A stretch of DNA of 64,000 nucleotides from Saprospiraceae bacterium (GCA_020631405.1 JAHDHH010000003.1:62001-126000); one strand, 5' to 3'. Positions 1-9,656 are shown, numbered from the stretch's first letter. Numbers and translations are program-made. The notes: generated from the sequence alone by a model not told the origin.

Positions 1-87
1 TTAGTAGATCGCTTTGGAATATCTAGTGCTTATCCCAGTGAGCCCACAGAACAAGGGATGCTAGACTCACTGTTGCCACTTCTTTAA
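1..87 (+). CDS. C-terminal tail of a gene cut by the window edge
   Basis: An open frame from base 1 reaches a TAA stop at 85-87 and encodes 28 residues ending in SLLPLL. The real start lies outside the window. The fragment has no recognisable motif, so I assign no function. It runs in the same direction as the next gene, whose ATG is 71 bases beyond the stop. It could instead be a chance open frame, but its position and lack of an overlapping gene favour a real C-terminus. Confidence 0.45.
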   Translation, partial: LVDRFGISSAYPSEPTEQGMLDSLLPLL

Positions 88-158
88 CATATACTGAAAG
101 GAGTAGATAGCATTCAGCGAAATATTATATAGTTTTATGTTCTATATAATGACAGAGC

Positions 159-2114
159 ATGGGAAAGAAAACATCATCTGCTAAGAAAAAAAAGAAGGCA
201 TTAAGCAAATCAGCTAGTCTGCAAAAGCCAAAATACAAACTATCTTCTGCACAGTGGGTCAGCTTGGCCATCCTACTTGCTATAACATTGATTTGCTTTT
301 TCCCAGCATTACAGGCAGAATTTGTCAACTGGGATGATGATCGCAATTTCTATGAAAATGAACTCATAACTACTCTCAATAGCGAAAACTTCTTTGCTAA
401 CCTTAAGTCAATCTTTGTCACTCCAGTCATTGGCAATTATAATCCACTCCCTATAGCGACCTTTGCAATAGAACAAAGGTTGTTTGGTCTTGACCAACCC
501 TTTTATTGGCATCTTAATAACATCCTACTTCACCTTGGCTGTATTGCCTTAGTCTACATGATAGGACTACGGATGTCACTCTCCACACTAGGAGCTCTAT
601 TATTAGCAGGGCTATTTGCAGTACATCCAATGCGGGTCGAATCAGTAGCATGGGTGACAGAACGAAAAGATGTCCTTTTTGGACTATTCTATCTCTGGGG
701 AATGTTGTTATATATTAAAACCAAGGTGGAAGATAAGTCCATATGGAGGTCAGTGGCAATCCTATTATGCTTTGTACTCTCACTTTTTTCAAAGATTCAA
801 GCTGTTATCTTTCCAGTTACGTTAATTCTGATAGACTACTGGTTTTCTGGAACGATTACTTGGAAAAGTATCTTTTCTAAAGTGCATCTCTTTGCCTTTT
901 CTATTGGGTTTGGATTGCTCGGCATATACTTTCTGAGAGACCAAGGATCGCTAGACAGTAGTGCAGACTACACCTTCTTCGAACGCATATTCGTCGGGTC
1001 ATTTTCCTATTTCATTTACTATGTTAAAGCCATCATTCCATTCAGACTCAGCCCACTCTACCCTTATCCAAGCAACATGCCTGCTTACTTCTACCCAAGC
1101 ATCTTATCCTTTGTGGCAGGTGGGGCAGCTCTTTTGTACACCTATTTCAAAGGCTTGAAGACGTGGTTCTTCGGTATTGCTTTCTTTACTGTGAATATAT
1201 TTTTCTTATTACAGATTTTAGGAGCGGGACAAGGCTTCATGGCCGATAGGTTTACTTATATCGCTTACTTTGGCTTGTTTTTCATCGCTGCATACTACTT
1301 TGATCACTATACAACCAATCTCAATACACCTATCAAGTACGCTATTCTTGCATTGCCACTGCTTAGCTATGGGGTTATGACATTTCAGCAATCACGGGTA
1401 TGGACCAACAGTGGGACACTATGGACTCATGTGTTAAAATATTACAACAAAGTGACCCTTCCCTATGGCAATAGGGCCAACTACTATCGAGACATTGGAG
1501 AAACTGAAAAGGCACTAGCTGACTATGCAGCTACTATTGCTCTTGATGGGAGTAAAGCAGGACCATACAACAGTAGGGCTAGATTATTCTTTGATTCTGG
1601 CAAAAACTCTGACCTGCCTAAGGCTCTGGAAGAGTATAATAAAGCTATAGAAATCGAACCGCTAGAAAGTGAGTACTACACTAACAGGGGTGCCACCTAT
1701 GCAAGACTCGGCAAACTCAATGAAGCGCTTAGCGACTTGAACAAGGCCATTGAGATTAATCCACAATTTGCCAATGCCTACTTGAATAGAAGCGTCATCA
1801 ATAGTCAGCTCAATAATGTGGACGGAGCCATTTCTGATATCGAAACTCATCTATCTTTCAAGCCTTACAATCCAGATCTGTGGTATGAATGTGGAAGACT
1901 CAAGAATCTAAAAAACAACTATGCAGGGGCAATTCCCAACCTCAACAAGGCTATCCAATATAATCCAAACAAGGGAATGTACTATGTGGAACGAGGTAAG
2001 GCATTGTTCTCAACTGGCCAAGGACAGCAAGCTATCGCTGACATCCAAAGAGCCAAGAGTCTAGGCTATGCAGTGCCTGACAATGTGTGGAATACCATCA
2101 TGCAGGGAAGGTAG
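159..2114 (+). CDS. GT-C-like membrane protein with C-terminal TPR repeats (TMTC-like)
   Basis: The 651-residue protein starts with a very basic cytoplasmic tail (lysine run at residues 9-14). A multi-pass membrane region of roughly residues 30-430 follows, then several tetratricopeptide repeats at about 450-640. An acidic VNWDDD motif comes just after the first membrane helix, and HPMRVESVAWVTERKD near residue 155 is a hallmark of the TMTC/PMT-related family. By family knowledge these are lipid-linked-sugar-dependent glycosyltransferases or close relatives, with the TPR part binding protein. Substrate cannot be read from the sequence. The ATG at 159 is the first good start. No operon partner is evident. 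Confidence 0.75.
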   Translation: MGKKTSSAKKKKKALSKSASLQKPKYKLSSAQWVSLAILLAITLICFFPALQAEFVNWDDDRNFYENELITTLNSENFFANLKSIFVTPVIGNYNPLPIATFAIEQRLFGLDQPFYWHLNNILLHLGCIALVYMIGLRMSLSTLGALLLAGLFAVHPMRVESVAWVTERKDVLFGLFYLWGMLLYIKTKVEDKSIWRSVAILLCFVLSLFSKIQAVIFPVTLILIDYWFSGTITWKSIFSKVHLFAFSIGFGLLGIYFLRDQGSLDSSADYTFFERIFVGSFSYFIYYVKAIIPFRLSPLYPYPSNMPAYFYPSILSFVAGGAALLYTYFKGLKTWFFGIAFFTVNIFFLLQILGAGQGFMADRFTYIAYFGLFFIAAYYFDHYTTNLNTPIKYAILALPLLSYGVMTFQQSRVWTNSGTLWTHVLKYYNKVTLPYGNRANYYRDIGETEKALADYAATIALDGSKAGPYNSRARLFFDSGKNSDLPKALEEYNKAIEIEPLESEYYTNRGATYARLGKLNEALSDLNKAIEINPQFANAYLNRSVINSQLNNVDGAISDIETHLSFKPYNPDLWYECGRLKNLKNNYAGAIPNLNKAIQYNPNKGMYYVERGKALFSTGQGQQAIADIQRAKSLGYAVPDNVWNTIMQGR

Positions 2115-2390
2115 CACTACTGCTATATCAGTCTAAGGTATTGACTTAGCAACCATTATAAAAATAGGGAGACAATCTGATAGCAATCCTTTGCTTCATC
2201 TAGGATTATACTTTGACTAAGTTCACACTAGAAAGCTATCTAAAATGTGTAGTTCGAACCTGATAGTAACAAATAAGAAATCAAACTTAGATAATACTGT
2301 GGCTATTTCCTAAAGACATGAGTCTTTGGAATAGAGTCTCAGATAGGAAACTGTGACCAAGAAGAATGGCAAACCCTAATGCGGATTACA

Positions 2391-3026
2391 TTATATACTT
2401 ACCAACTTATGTGCAACTGCATATTTGACGAGTCCTACAGTATTCTTTGCCCCTACTTTCTTCAGCAGGTTCTTTCTGTGTGTCAGGACTGTATGCTCAC
2501 TGATAAATAGATCTTGAGCAATTTCTACAGATGTTTTCTCTTCACAGATCATTCTTAAGATTTCTCTTTCTCTTTTTGAGATTTCAATGCTTGACACAAA
2601 TGAAATATTTCTGTCAACCCATTTTTTCATCTCCTTTCTAGTCTTTCGGGTGTATTGCATATCACCGTCAAAAGTCTTTTTTAGAGTTTTTTGAAATCCT
2701 TCGAGGTCATGGTCATTACTGACATAGGAGAGTACCTTGTACTTAAAGGTCTCAGAGACTATCGTCGGATCTGAAAGATCAGCAATAGCTATTACCTGAG
2801 GTCCATCCTCTAATCCAGTAAGAAACCTAATAACTTCTAAAGAAGATCTGTCATAGAGACCTGTGTCGACTAGAGCAAAATCAAAATCACCTAGTGACTC
2901 TTGTGACTGTTTTAGCTCTTCGAAGGTCTCTATTTGGTCAATTTTCTTGACCGCGAGATCATTTTGGAGAGTGCCGATTATATAATCAGCAACTAACTGT
3001 TTGTCTTCAACTAGTAAGACTTGCAT
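2391..3026 (-). CDS. LuxR/NarL-type response regulator with atypical receiver domain
   Basis: The 211-residue protein has an N-terminal receiver-like domain (about 1-120) and a C-terminal LuxR-type helix-turn-helix (about 148-208; ISKREREIL and ISEHTVLTHRKNLLKK). The acidic pair E7/D8 and the candidate phosphoacceptor D54 in ALVDTGL are present. The conserved lysine that normally follows in the fifth strand is replaced (VLSYVSND around 98-105), so signalling may be altered or phosphorylation-independent. It probably regulates transcription. No histidine kinase is adjacent. It lies 49 bases downstream of fabI on the same strand and could be co-transcribed. Confidence 0.85.
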   Translation of the reverse strand: MQVLLVEDKQLVADYIIGTLQNDLAVKKIDQIETFEELKQSQESLGDFDFALVDTGLYDRSSLEVIRFLTGLEDGPQVIAIADLSDPTIVSETFKYKVLSYVSNDHDLEGFQKTLKKTFDGDMQYTRKTRKEMKKWVDRNISFVSSIEISKREREILRMICEEKTSVEIAQDLFISEHTVLTHRKNLLKKVGAKNTVGLVKYAVAHKLVSI

Positions 3027-3075
3027 ATTAAAAAAATTTTATGGGGTTATAATCTTTTTTCTAAATCATCATTCG

Positions 3076-3876
3076 CTATTCTAATAGTGCTGGGCTCATA
3101 CCCATATTAGAAAATCCTCCATCGTGATAGAGGTTTTGCATTGTCACCATTCTGGTATAGTCAGAAAACATCATTACACAATATTTAGCACAAGATTCTG
3201 AACTTGCATTGCCTAATGGTGACATTTTATCGGCATATCCAAAGAACTCATTAAATCCCTTGATACCAGCACCTGCAGTCGTAATTGTAGGTGATTGAGA
3301 GATAGTATTCACTCTGACATGATTCCTAACTCCAAAGTGGTAACCAAAACTTCTTGCAAATGATTCAAGTAATGACTTGGATTCTGCCATTTCGCCATAA
3401 TCAGGAAAGACTCTCTGTGATGCAATATAGGTAAGTGCTACTATAGATCCATGGTCTACCATGCAATCTGACTTGTACGCTACCTGCATCAACTTATGGA
3501 ACGAAATCGCTGAAACATCGAATGTCTTTTGCATCCAATCATGGTTGAGATCTGTATAGGCTTTCTTCTTTCTGACATTGACAGACATCCCAATACTATG
3601 CAAGATGAAGTCAATCTTTCCGCCAAGTATCTCTTGAGACTTTGTAATAAGGTTTTCTAAATCTTCTATTGAAGTCGCATCAGCAGGGATGATTTCTGCA
3701 CCTATCTGTTCGCTTAGTACTTGCAATTGACCAAATCTCAACGCCACTGGTGCATTCGTCAATGTGATCTTTGCTCCTTCTGCGTGACACTGCTCAGCCA
3801 CCTTCCAAGCTATGGATTTGTCATCCAATGCTCCAAATATAATTCCTCGTTTTCCTGCTAATATTCCTGATCCCAT
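3076..3876 (-). CDS. fabI: Enoyl-[acyl-carrier-protein] reductase (NADH)
   Basis: The 266-residue protein is a short-chain dehydrogenase of the FabI type. It catalyses the last reduction of each fatty-acid elongation cycle in the cytoplasm. The N-terminal dinucleotide-binding stretch (GIIFGALDDKSIAWKVAE) resembles FabI rather than FabG. The LTY tyrosine and the Tyr-x6-Lys pair (DYGEMAESK, about residues 155-163) match the FabI catalytic arrangement. The SQSPTITTAGAGIKGF segment corresponds to the substrate-binding loop. Length is normal for the family. It stands between recN and the response regulator, all on the minus strand. Confidence 0.96.
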   Translation of the reverse strand: MGSGILAGKRGIIFGALDDKSIAWKVAEQCHAEGAKITLTNAPVALRFGQLQVLSEQIGAEIIPADATSIEDLENLITKSQEILGGKIDFILHSIGMSVNVRKKKAYTDLNHDWMQKTFDVSAISFHKLMQVAYKSDCMVDHGSIVALTYIASQRVFPDYGEMAESKSLLESFARSFGYHFGVRNHVRVNTISQSPTITTAGAGIKGFNEFFGYADKMSPLGNASSESCAKYCVMMFSDYTRMVTMQNLYHDGGFSNMGMSPALLE

Positions 3877-3958
3877 GAATAGATATTTTTGAAATTAGTA
3901 TAATGCCGACAAGATATTAAATTTCTAGTAGATACTACTCTAGTTGTTACCAATCTCA

Positions 3959-5617
3959 TTAATCGTCATTAATGAGTTCTTTGGCATTCTGTAAGGCAAT
4001 TTCACTTGGAGTGTTGCCACTGAGCATCTTAGCTATAGCTAGTATCCTGTCTGTGTTATTGAGTTCTTGTATTTCACTCACTGACCTTTCGCCTTCATTG
4101 TTCTTGACTACTTCGAAGTGTTTGTCTCCCTTAGCTGCTACTTGTGGGGAGTGAGTGATTACTATGACCTGGTGGTTTTTACTGATTGCATTGAGCATTT
4201 CTCCCATTTTATGAGCTACTTCTCCTGATACTCCAGTATCTATTTCATCAAATATCAGTGTAGGAAACTCAATACTCTCAGCAGCCGTAGTCTTCATACA
4301 GAGCATTAGTCTTGACAGCTCACCTCCAGAGGCGATACCCTTGATTGACCGAAATTCCCCACCCTTGTTAGATGAAAAGAGTATTTCGATGTTATCGAGG
4401 CCATACTTGCTGAGTTCTTCTTGTTTGCTGTGTGACACTTTGATCTGAGCATGCTCCATTAAGAGTCCTGAGAGTAAATGATTGACTGCTTTCTCTATAG
4501 TTGCAAATTTACTTGTTCTCTTTTTTGAAAGTCCATTTGCCTTTGTAAGCAATTGCTTATGTGTCTTTACTATGTCCTGCTCTAACTTACTAATGTCTTG
4601 CTCCATTGCTGAGGTCGATGAGAGCGATGATCTCCACTCATCAGCTAGTCCAAATAGCGCCTCTACATCACTGACTTGGTGCTTGAGTAAGATATTGGCA
4701 ACACTATTACGCCTTGCCTCTAGTTCTTCATAAGATACCTCAGTATCTACATCAATGTCAAGCCCTCCCACTGTAGATGAGATGTCCGTGAGTTCTTCCA
4801 TTGTCGAAGTGAGTCTACTTGCTATGTCTTCATAAGCCTTGTCTACTTTTGACAGGTCAGACCAGGCTAGGCTTAATATTCGCAATCTCTCAATGACAGA
4901 GTCATCGCTGCTGACTAGTGAGTCATCTGTCTGCTGTGTCAAGGTAATAATATCTTGAAGTCTGCTCAGCTTTTCTAGAGTCGCCTCTGTAGACTCATAT
5001 TCACCTTCTACTAGACCCAACTCATCTACTTCATTAAGCTGAAACTGTATATAATTCTGGTCCTTAGTACTTTGTAAGAAAGCCTCCTTAAGTGCTACCA
5101 GATCTTTTTGTAGTTGAATAAGCTGACGGTAGCCTGATCCATAGTCTTGGCCCTCTTCTTTCGACAGTGCAATAGAATCTATAAGTTCGTAGTGAAAGTC
5201 GACACTTTGGACATCCAATAGATCGTGCTGCCTATTGAGGTCAATCAATGCATTACCAAATGCTCTTAATATCACTACAGTGACTGGCGTATCATTGACG
5301 AAGGCTCTAGACTTGCCACTTGGAGAGACTTCTCTTCTAATAATGATGCCATCTGGGTAGGGGTCAAGATCGTGTTCATTGACCAACGAAGCTAACACTG
5401 GTGTGACTGGGCTAAATAGTGCCTCGGCTACACATTTGTGTTCAGGATTGTATATCTGATTCTTATCTGCTCTTCCTCCAAGTAGCAATTGGATTGCCCC
5501 AAGCATAATAGACTTACCAGCTCCCGTTTCACCTGTTATGATGTTCAATTGTTGAGAAAAGTCTATTTCAATTTTCTCAATGAGGGCATAATTCTGAACC
5601 GTTAGTTTTGATAACAT
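3959..5617 (-). CDS. recN: DNA repair protein RecN
   Basis: This is a 552-residue SMC-like ATPase acting in double-strand-break repair. A Walker A motif (GETGAGKS, about residues 29-36) follows the N-terminal LTVQNYALIEKIEIDF strand, a long coiled-coil middle spans about 150-370, and the ABC signature SGGELSRLML and Walker B LIFDEIDTGVSG lie near the C-terminus. Length is standard for RecN. The upstream lipoprotein gene ends only 4 bases before its ATG, which suggests translational coupling although the two functions are not obviously related. Confidence 0.97.
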   Translation of the reverse strand: MLSKLTVQNYALIEKIEIDFSQQLNIITGETGAGKSIMLGAIQLLLGGRADKNQIYNPEHKCVAEALFSPVTPVLASLVNEHDLDPYPDGIIIRREVSPSGKSRAFVNDTPVTVVILRAFGNALIDLNRQHDLLDVQSVDFHYELIDSIALSKEEGQDYGSGYRQLIQLQKDLVALKEAFLQSTKDQNYIQFQLNEVDELGLVEGEYESTEATLEKLSRLQDIITLTQQTDDSLVSSDDSVIERLRILSLAWSDLSKVDKAYEDIASRLTSTMEELTDISSTVGGLDIDVDTEVSYEELEARRNSVANILLKHQVSDVEALFGLADEWRSSLSSTSAMEQDISKLEQDIVKTHKQLLTKANGLSKKRTSKFATIEKAVNHLLSGLLMEHAQIKVSHSKQEELSKYGLDNIEILFSSNKGGEFRSIKGIASGGELSRLMLCMKTTAAESIEFPTLIFDEIDTGVSGEVAHKMGEMLNAISKNHQVIVITHSPQVAAKGDKHFEVVKNNEGERSVSEIQELNNTDRILAIAKMLSGNTPSEIALQNAKELINDD

Positions 5618-5621
5618 AGAG

Positions 5622-6248
5622 TTACTTACCTACTCTTTGCATGATTTTTTTACCCAATCTTAGGGCAGCATCTTTTTGTTCTGCCTCTGTCATATCTTCA
5701 TTGAATGCAATCATATAGACGTAGTCATTGCCTGTTCTCCAGATATACTTTTCAAGGTTATAAGAGTACGATCCATCGTCTCCTAATCCTTCGAACTTTG
5801 AATACTTATATGTCTCTCCATCACCCGAGAAATTAGATTCACCACTTGTCCTCTTCGATGCTACGAATGAAGTTGGCCATTCAGGAAATTCATCACCTAC
5901 TGGATTTTTTTGTACTTGTACTAGTAGCCCAGCATTTATTCTCTTCCCAATCCACTTGAAGAAACATGACTTAGCATGCCCTGCTCTAGCTGTAGATCCA
6001 TCCTTTACTTGGATTTCGTCTGCTGGCACATTTAATATTTCTTGGATATCCTCTATCGTAAGCAGTGAACATGCATCAGGTAGGGGCAAGGTACTCGCTT
6101 TGAATGCTGGTTCTGCCTGTCTCTGCACTGGTGGTGCAACTTCTGTCTTTGCAATTTCTTTACTTCCTTCCTTAGTATCAGAAGCACATTGGACTAGTGT
6201 CAATGCACAACAAATACAAATTGCAGCTTGATATAGCGTATTGATCAT
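5622..6248 (-). CDS. Predicted lipoprotein, DUF3558-like
   Basis: The 208-residue protein begins with a lipoprotein signal (ICICCALTLVQC, lipid-modified Cys near residue 21) and a short low-complexity linker. The rest is a soluble domain opening with DACSLLTIEDIQEIL. That motif resembles DUF3558-type lipoproteins, in which a Cys-Leu-Leu-Thr segment pairs with a second cysteine, here probably KSCFFKW. The role is unknown. It is directly upstream of recN with a 4-base gap. The family suggestion rests on one motif and is tentative, but the lipoprotein prediction is strong. Confidence 0.7.
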   Translation of the reverse strand: MINTLYQAAICICCALTLVQCASDTKEGSKEIAKTEVAPPVQRQAEPAFKASTLPLPDACSLLTIEDIQEILNVPADEIQVKDGSTARAGHAKSCFFKWIGKRINAGLLVQVQKNPVGDEFPEWPTSFVASKRTSGESNFSGDGETYKYSKFEGLGDDGSYSYNLEKYIWRTGNDYVYMIAFNEDMTEAEQKDAALRLGKKIMQRVGK

Positions 6249-6320
6249 AATAGTATTTCTGTCTTTATCTTATTCTTATAACAAATGCAAAGTTACCAAT
6301 CTTAACTTGATATCTCTTCT

Positions 6321-6680
6321 CTAATCGATGTAATCTTGCCTCATCACAAGATAATAAGTATGCTCATCTATTTGAGTATATCCGTACTCATAGCAGTAGC
6401 GGTAAACCTTACCACTGGTAGTAATGAATTCATTGGTAAAGTAGTTCATCTTCAAGCCAGACTCGAGGAGCCTACTTTTAGATATCTTCTTTTTGCCATC
6501 GGGATTCAGACTTGCTAGTATTCTTCTATTTCTCCTGAGGATATTATTGATATTCCTCATGAGGTTAGAGCCATCACTGTTTAGCTTATTATTATATGTG
6601 GTCCTGCACTGATCACTACAGTACTTCTTATCTACCCTACCTCTTACTTCTCGACCGCATTCTAAACAAGGTTTTGCCAT
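6321..6680 (-). CDS. Small zinc-ribbon protein of unknown function
   Basis: The protein is 119 residues from the ATG at 6680; a TTG two codons upstream (6686) is possible but less likely. The N-terminus holds a four-cysteine zinc-binding motif, CLECG followed by CSDQC, as in small DUF2116-like Zn-ribbons. A basic region (RRNRRILASLNPDGKKK) and an aromatic C-terminal half with YRYCYEYGY come next. The basic segment would fit nucleic-acid binding, but this is inference. It starts 18 bases after the ricT stop, so it is probably the last gene of the holB-ricT transcription unit. Confidence 0.75.
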   Translation of the reverse strand: MAKPCLECGREVRGRVDKKYCSDQCRTTYNNKLNSDGSNLMRNINNILRRNRRILASLNPDGKKKISKSRLLESGLKMNYFTNEFITTSGKVYRYCYEYGYTQIDEHTYYLVMRQDYID

Positions 6681-6698
6681 GGCCAATAGATGATTGCG

Positions 6699-7985
6699 TT
6701 ATGACTTCTTAGTATTATCAGGTTTGTTACCATCTGGCTTACGACTGTCAGGACGCTTACCGCTTGGCTTTCTTGAGTCTGGCTTCCTACTATCTCTTGA
6801 CCTATTATCCCTACTTCTGTTGTCCCCTCCCCTGCTATCTGGTTTTCTACCATGTCTTTTCTTCTTGTAAGGCTTCTTTTTCTTGGCCACTGAAGGCAAC
6901 TCTATGACACCTGTGACATCTGCAAATTGGTGCTCTTCTTCTTTAGCTTCGGGCACATCTGCTATATACTGATATGAAAGGATGTTGACTTCTTTGTCTC
7001 CGTCTTCGTTCTTTGCTTTAATCTTGAGTACTTGCTCCTTTGTCAAGCCGATAACTATAATCCTACCGGTCTCACTTTTGATAGAATAGTACATGAGCTT
7101 TTTGAAAATATCAACTTTTAAGAGTTCTGCTCTTCCTGTATTTCCCCAAAGCTTTTGAATATGTTGTGGATAGTCTTCTAATGCCTCAATATACATGTCA
7201 AGCTCAAAGTTCAGACAACACTTAAGTCGCCCACACTGCCCAGATAGTTTCGTCTGATTAATTGAGATATTTTGGTATCTCGCAGCTGAAGTATTGACAC
7301 TCTTAAAATCTGACAACCACGTACTACAGCAGAGTTCTCTACCGCATGACCCTATACCTCCTATTCTAGCTGATTCTTGCCTCGAACCGATCTGCCTCAT
7401 TTCTATCTTCACTCTAAATTCCTTGGCAAATATCCTGACTAATTCTCTAAAGTCTACTCTACCTTCTGCTGTATAATAAAATGTAGCCTTACGCTTATCT
7501 CCTTGAAACTCTACATCACCCAACTTCATATCCAAGTCAAGTGTCCTCGCCAATTGCCTAGCATTGACAAGGGCTCTGTGCTCAATACTTCTTGCTTCTT
7601 CCAGCTTTTCTAAGTCCCTCTGATTAGCTCTTCGGAGTACTTTGAATTCAACCCTGCCTTCTGTAGTGTTCTTCTTTTTCATTTGGAGTCTCACCAACTC
7701 GCCTGAGAGAGTTACTCTTCCTACGTCATACCCATTAGAAGATTCTACCACTACCATATCACCTGTGATGGCATCAATGTAGTCTGGCAGGTGAAAAAAG
7801 TCCTTTCTTGCACCTTTTTTAAAGCTTATTTCTACCATTGGATAGGCATTTGGATCATAAAAGTCATCCATTGCCAACCAGTCAAACGTATTTTTTTTAT
7901 TACACGATCCTGAGCTACAATGCCCCTTGTCTCCACATCCTGATGGAGTCCCATCCTTACTTACTGAACAATTCGTACATCCCAT
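6699..7985 (-). CDS. ricT: PSP1-domain protein, RicT/YaaT homologue
   Basis: The 428-residue protein has a cysteine-rich N-terminus (first 30 residues), a PSP1 domain of about 50-290 with GIGSCGRELCCSTW and SGQCGRLKCCLNFE cysteine clusters, and a basic low-complexity tail. By family knowledge, RicT of Bacillus forms a complex that adjusts RNase Y activity and carries iron-sulfur clusters; whether that holds in Bacteroidota is not known from this sequence. The tail of about 40 residues repeats RSRD and DSRKP units and resembles RNA-binding tails. holB ends 34 bases before its start. Confidence 0.88.
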   Translation of the reverse strand: MGCTNCSVSKDGTPSGCGDKGHCSSGSCNKKNTFDWLAMDDFYDPNAYPMVEISFKKGARKDFFHLPDYIDAITGDMVVVESSNGYDVGRVTLSGELVRLQMKKKNTTEGRVEFKVLRRANQRDLEKLEEARSIEHRALVNARQLARTLDLDMKLGDVEFQGDKRKATFYYTAEGRVDFRELVRIFAKEFRVKIEMRQIGSRQESARIGGIGSCGRELCCSTWLSDFKSVNTSAARYQNISINQTKLSGQCGRLKCCLNFELDMYIEALEDYPQHIQKLWGNTGRAELLKVDIFKKLMYYSIKSETGRIIVIGLTKEQVLKIKAKNEDGDKEVNILSYQYIADVPEAKEEEHQFADVTGVIELPSVAKKKKPYKKKRHGRKPDSRGGDNRSRDNRSRDSRKPDSRKPSGKRPDSRKPDGNKPDNTKKS

Positions 7986-8019
7986 TTATCCTTCTATTTA
8001 TATTTGATTCCACGCATAC

Positions 8020-9141
8020 CTAAGCTGCTGACTTCAGCACCTCACCAAAGTATAACGTGTACTTTGTAAACATAATTTTAGCATTAATATTTCTATTTAG
8101 CAATACTAATCCTTCTTCTAATTTTTCTAATATCTGTGTAGCCTTATGATAGTCAATAATTTTGACCATTTTCAATATGATATCTTTCTCTTTGTCGACT
8201 AGCCTTACTTTGTTGTGATCCTTGGTATAGATATAAATTAAATATTGGCGAAAGAAGTGAATTGAATACTGTATAAACATCAATCTCTCTTCCTTCCCAA
8301 GTCCCATTAAGTTGTCTATAAATGGGAATACATGGTCAGGGTGAGATTGCCAACTTACTCTCATCCAATTAAGTACTAAATCAGAATATTCTACTTGTGC
8401 TCCATCCTTGAATTGGAGAGCAGCGCAGAGATTGCCATTTGCTAAAAAGAGCTCCCTTTCTGTTACTTTGATTCCTTTCGTTGCTGTATAGTCTACGATC
8501 TCAGCATCTGTAAATGGCTTCATCTTAAATATCTGGCACCTAGAGACTATAGTATTAAGTAAGCCTTCTTCGTGCTCAGCTATGAGGATGAGCAAGGTAT
8601 TAGGTGTTGGCTCCTCTATTAACTTAAGTAGTCTATTCCCCTCTTTACCAAGAAACTGTGACTGCCAGATAATCTGCACCTTATGACTCCCTTCAAATGT
8701 CTGTAGACTGAGATGGTGCAAGATATTCTTACATTCTGTAGTATTAATATTGGGTGCTGTATTGGTATCTCCCATAGCAGCCTGCCAGCTATCCAAAGAG
8801 ATATACGGCGAAACATCCAATCTTGTCCTCCAATGTTTAAGAAAATCAATACTGGTGATATCCTTCCTTGCCTTACTTCCAAGCTTGCCAACAGGATAGG
8901 TAAAGTGAATATCTGGGTGGATATTTTTTAATGCTTTTTGACATGCCGAACAGGCCTGACAGACATTGTGTTCTTGCTTATCCATGCACTGCACATAGTT
9001 GGCCAGTGCTATAGCCATAGCCAACTTACCACTTCCTTCTGGTCCCAGAAACAAAATGGCATGCGGCAGTTTGTCTTGCTTGACAAGACTCACGAGTTGT
9101 TGCTTAATGTCCTCCTTTCCAGGAATGTCGCTAAATGTCAT
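8020..9141 (-). CDS. holB: DNA polymerase III delta-prime subunit
   Basis: The 373-residue AAA+ protein is a clamp-loader subunit. It has a P-loop-like GPEGSGK near residue 33, a zinc-binding-type cysteine cluster (CQACSAC, about 61-67), the NRLLKLIEEPTPNTLLIL sensor-1 region, and SRCQIFKMKPF, all typical of HolB and the DnaX family. It helps load the beta clamp during replication. It heads the holB-ricT-Zn-ribbon run, an arrangement common in Bacteroidota. Length is slightly above that of E. coli HolB. Confidence 0.92.
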   Translation of the reverse strand: MTFSDIPGKEDIKQQLVSLVKQDKLPHAILFLGPEGSGKLAMAIALANYVQCMDKQEHNVCQACSACQKALKNIHPDIHFTYPVGKLGSKARKDITSIDFLKHWRTRLDVSPYISLDSWQAAMGDTNTAPNINTTECKNILHHLSLQTFEGSHKVQIIWQSQFLGKEGNRLLKLIEEPTPNTLLILIAEHEEGLLNTIVSRCQIFKMKPFTDAEIVDYTATKGIKVTERELFLANGNLCAALQFKDGAQVEYSDLVLNWMRVSWQSHPDHVFPFIDNLMGLGKEERLMFIQYSIHFFRQYLIYIYTKDHNKVRLVDKEKDIILKMVKIIDYHKATQILEKLEEGLVLLNRNINAKIMFTKYTLYFGEVLKSAA

Positions 9142-9182
9142 CCAATGAGTATTGGATTCTAATCAAGTACTATTGATGTTGT

Positions 9183-9656
9183 CTAAGCTTTTACCCAGCC
9201 AATGATCTCCTCACTAGCTGGAGCTACTGCTGATGCATAAAAGTGTGCTAATTGGCCATCCTCATTCACTAGGAATTTACAAAAATTCCAATTTACCTCA
9301 GCGTCCACTACCCCATTTGCCTCCTGAGAGGTCAACCATGCATACAATGGATGCGTCTCATTGACTATTCCTAACTTTTTAGTCATTGGGAATGTCACCC
9401 CAAAGCTAGTTGAACAAAAAGACTGTATCTCTTGCTCACTACCAGGCTCTTGTCCTCCAAAGTCATTGCAAGGGCAACCTAGCACGACTAGTATATCGCC
9501 AAACATATTATGTAGCTCTTGCAAGCCCTCATACTGCGGAGTGAATCCGCAAGCTGAAGCAACATTGACTATGAGCAACTTCTTACCCTTATACTTTGAT
9601 AGAGATATTACTTCTCCATCAATCATCTCCACATCAATAGAATGAATAGAATTCAT
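9183..9656 (-). CDS. Glutathione peroxidase family thiol peroxidase
   Basis: The 157-residue protein has the family motifs VNVASACGFTPQY (peroxidatic Cys near residue 36), NDFGGQEP (active-site Gln) and WNFCKFLV (Trp and Asn of the tetrad). Bacterial members with Cys instead of selenocysteine usually use thioredoxin as reductant. The usual lysine before the peroxidatic cysteine is alanine here, a minor variation. It has no signal peptide, so it acts in the cytoplasm against hydroperoxides. It sits 41 bases upstream of holB and may be separately transcribed. Confidence 0.93.
   Translation of the reverse strand: MNSIHSIDVEMIDGEVISLSKYKGKKLLIVNVASACGFTPQYEGLQELHNMFGDILVVLGCPCNDFGGQEPGSEQEIQSFCSTSFGVTFPMTKKLGIVNETHPLYAWLTSQEANGVVDAEVNWNFCKFLVNEDGQLAHFYASAVAPASEEIIGWVKA

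Noticed and set aside
2303-2334. Hairpin CTATTTCCTAAAGAC / GTCTTTGGAATAG in the 276-base gap after the TPR glycosyltransferase-like gene
   Set aside because: It has internal mismatches and no T-run on either side, so I do not call it a terminator. No other feature could be supported in that gap.
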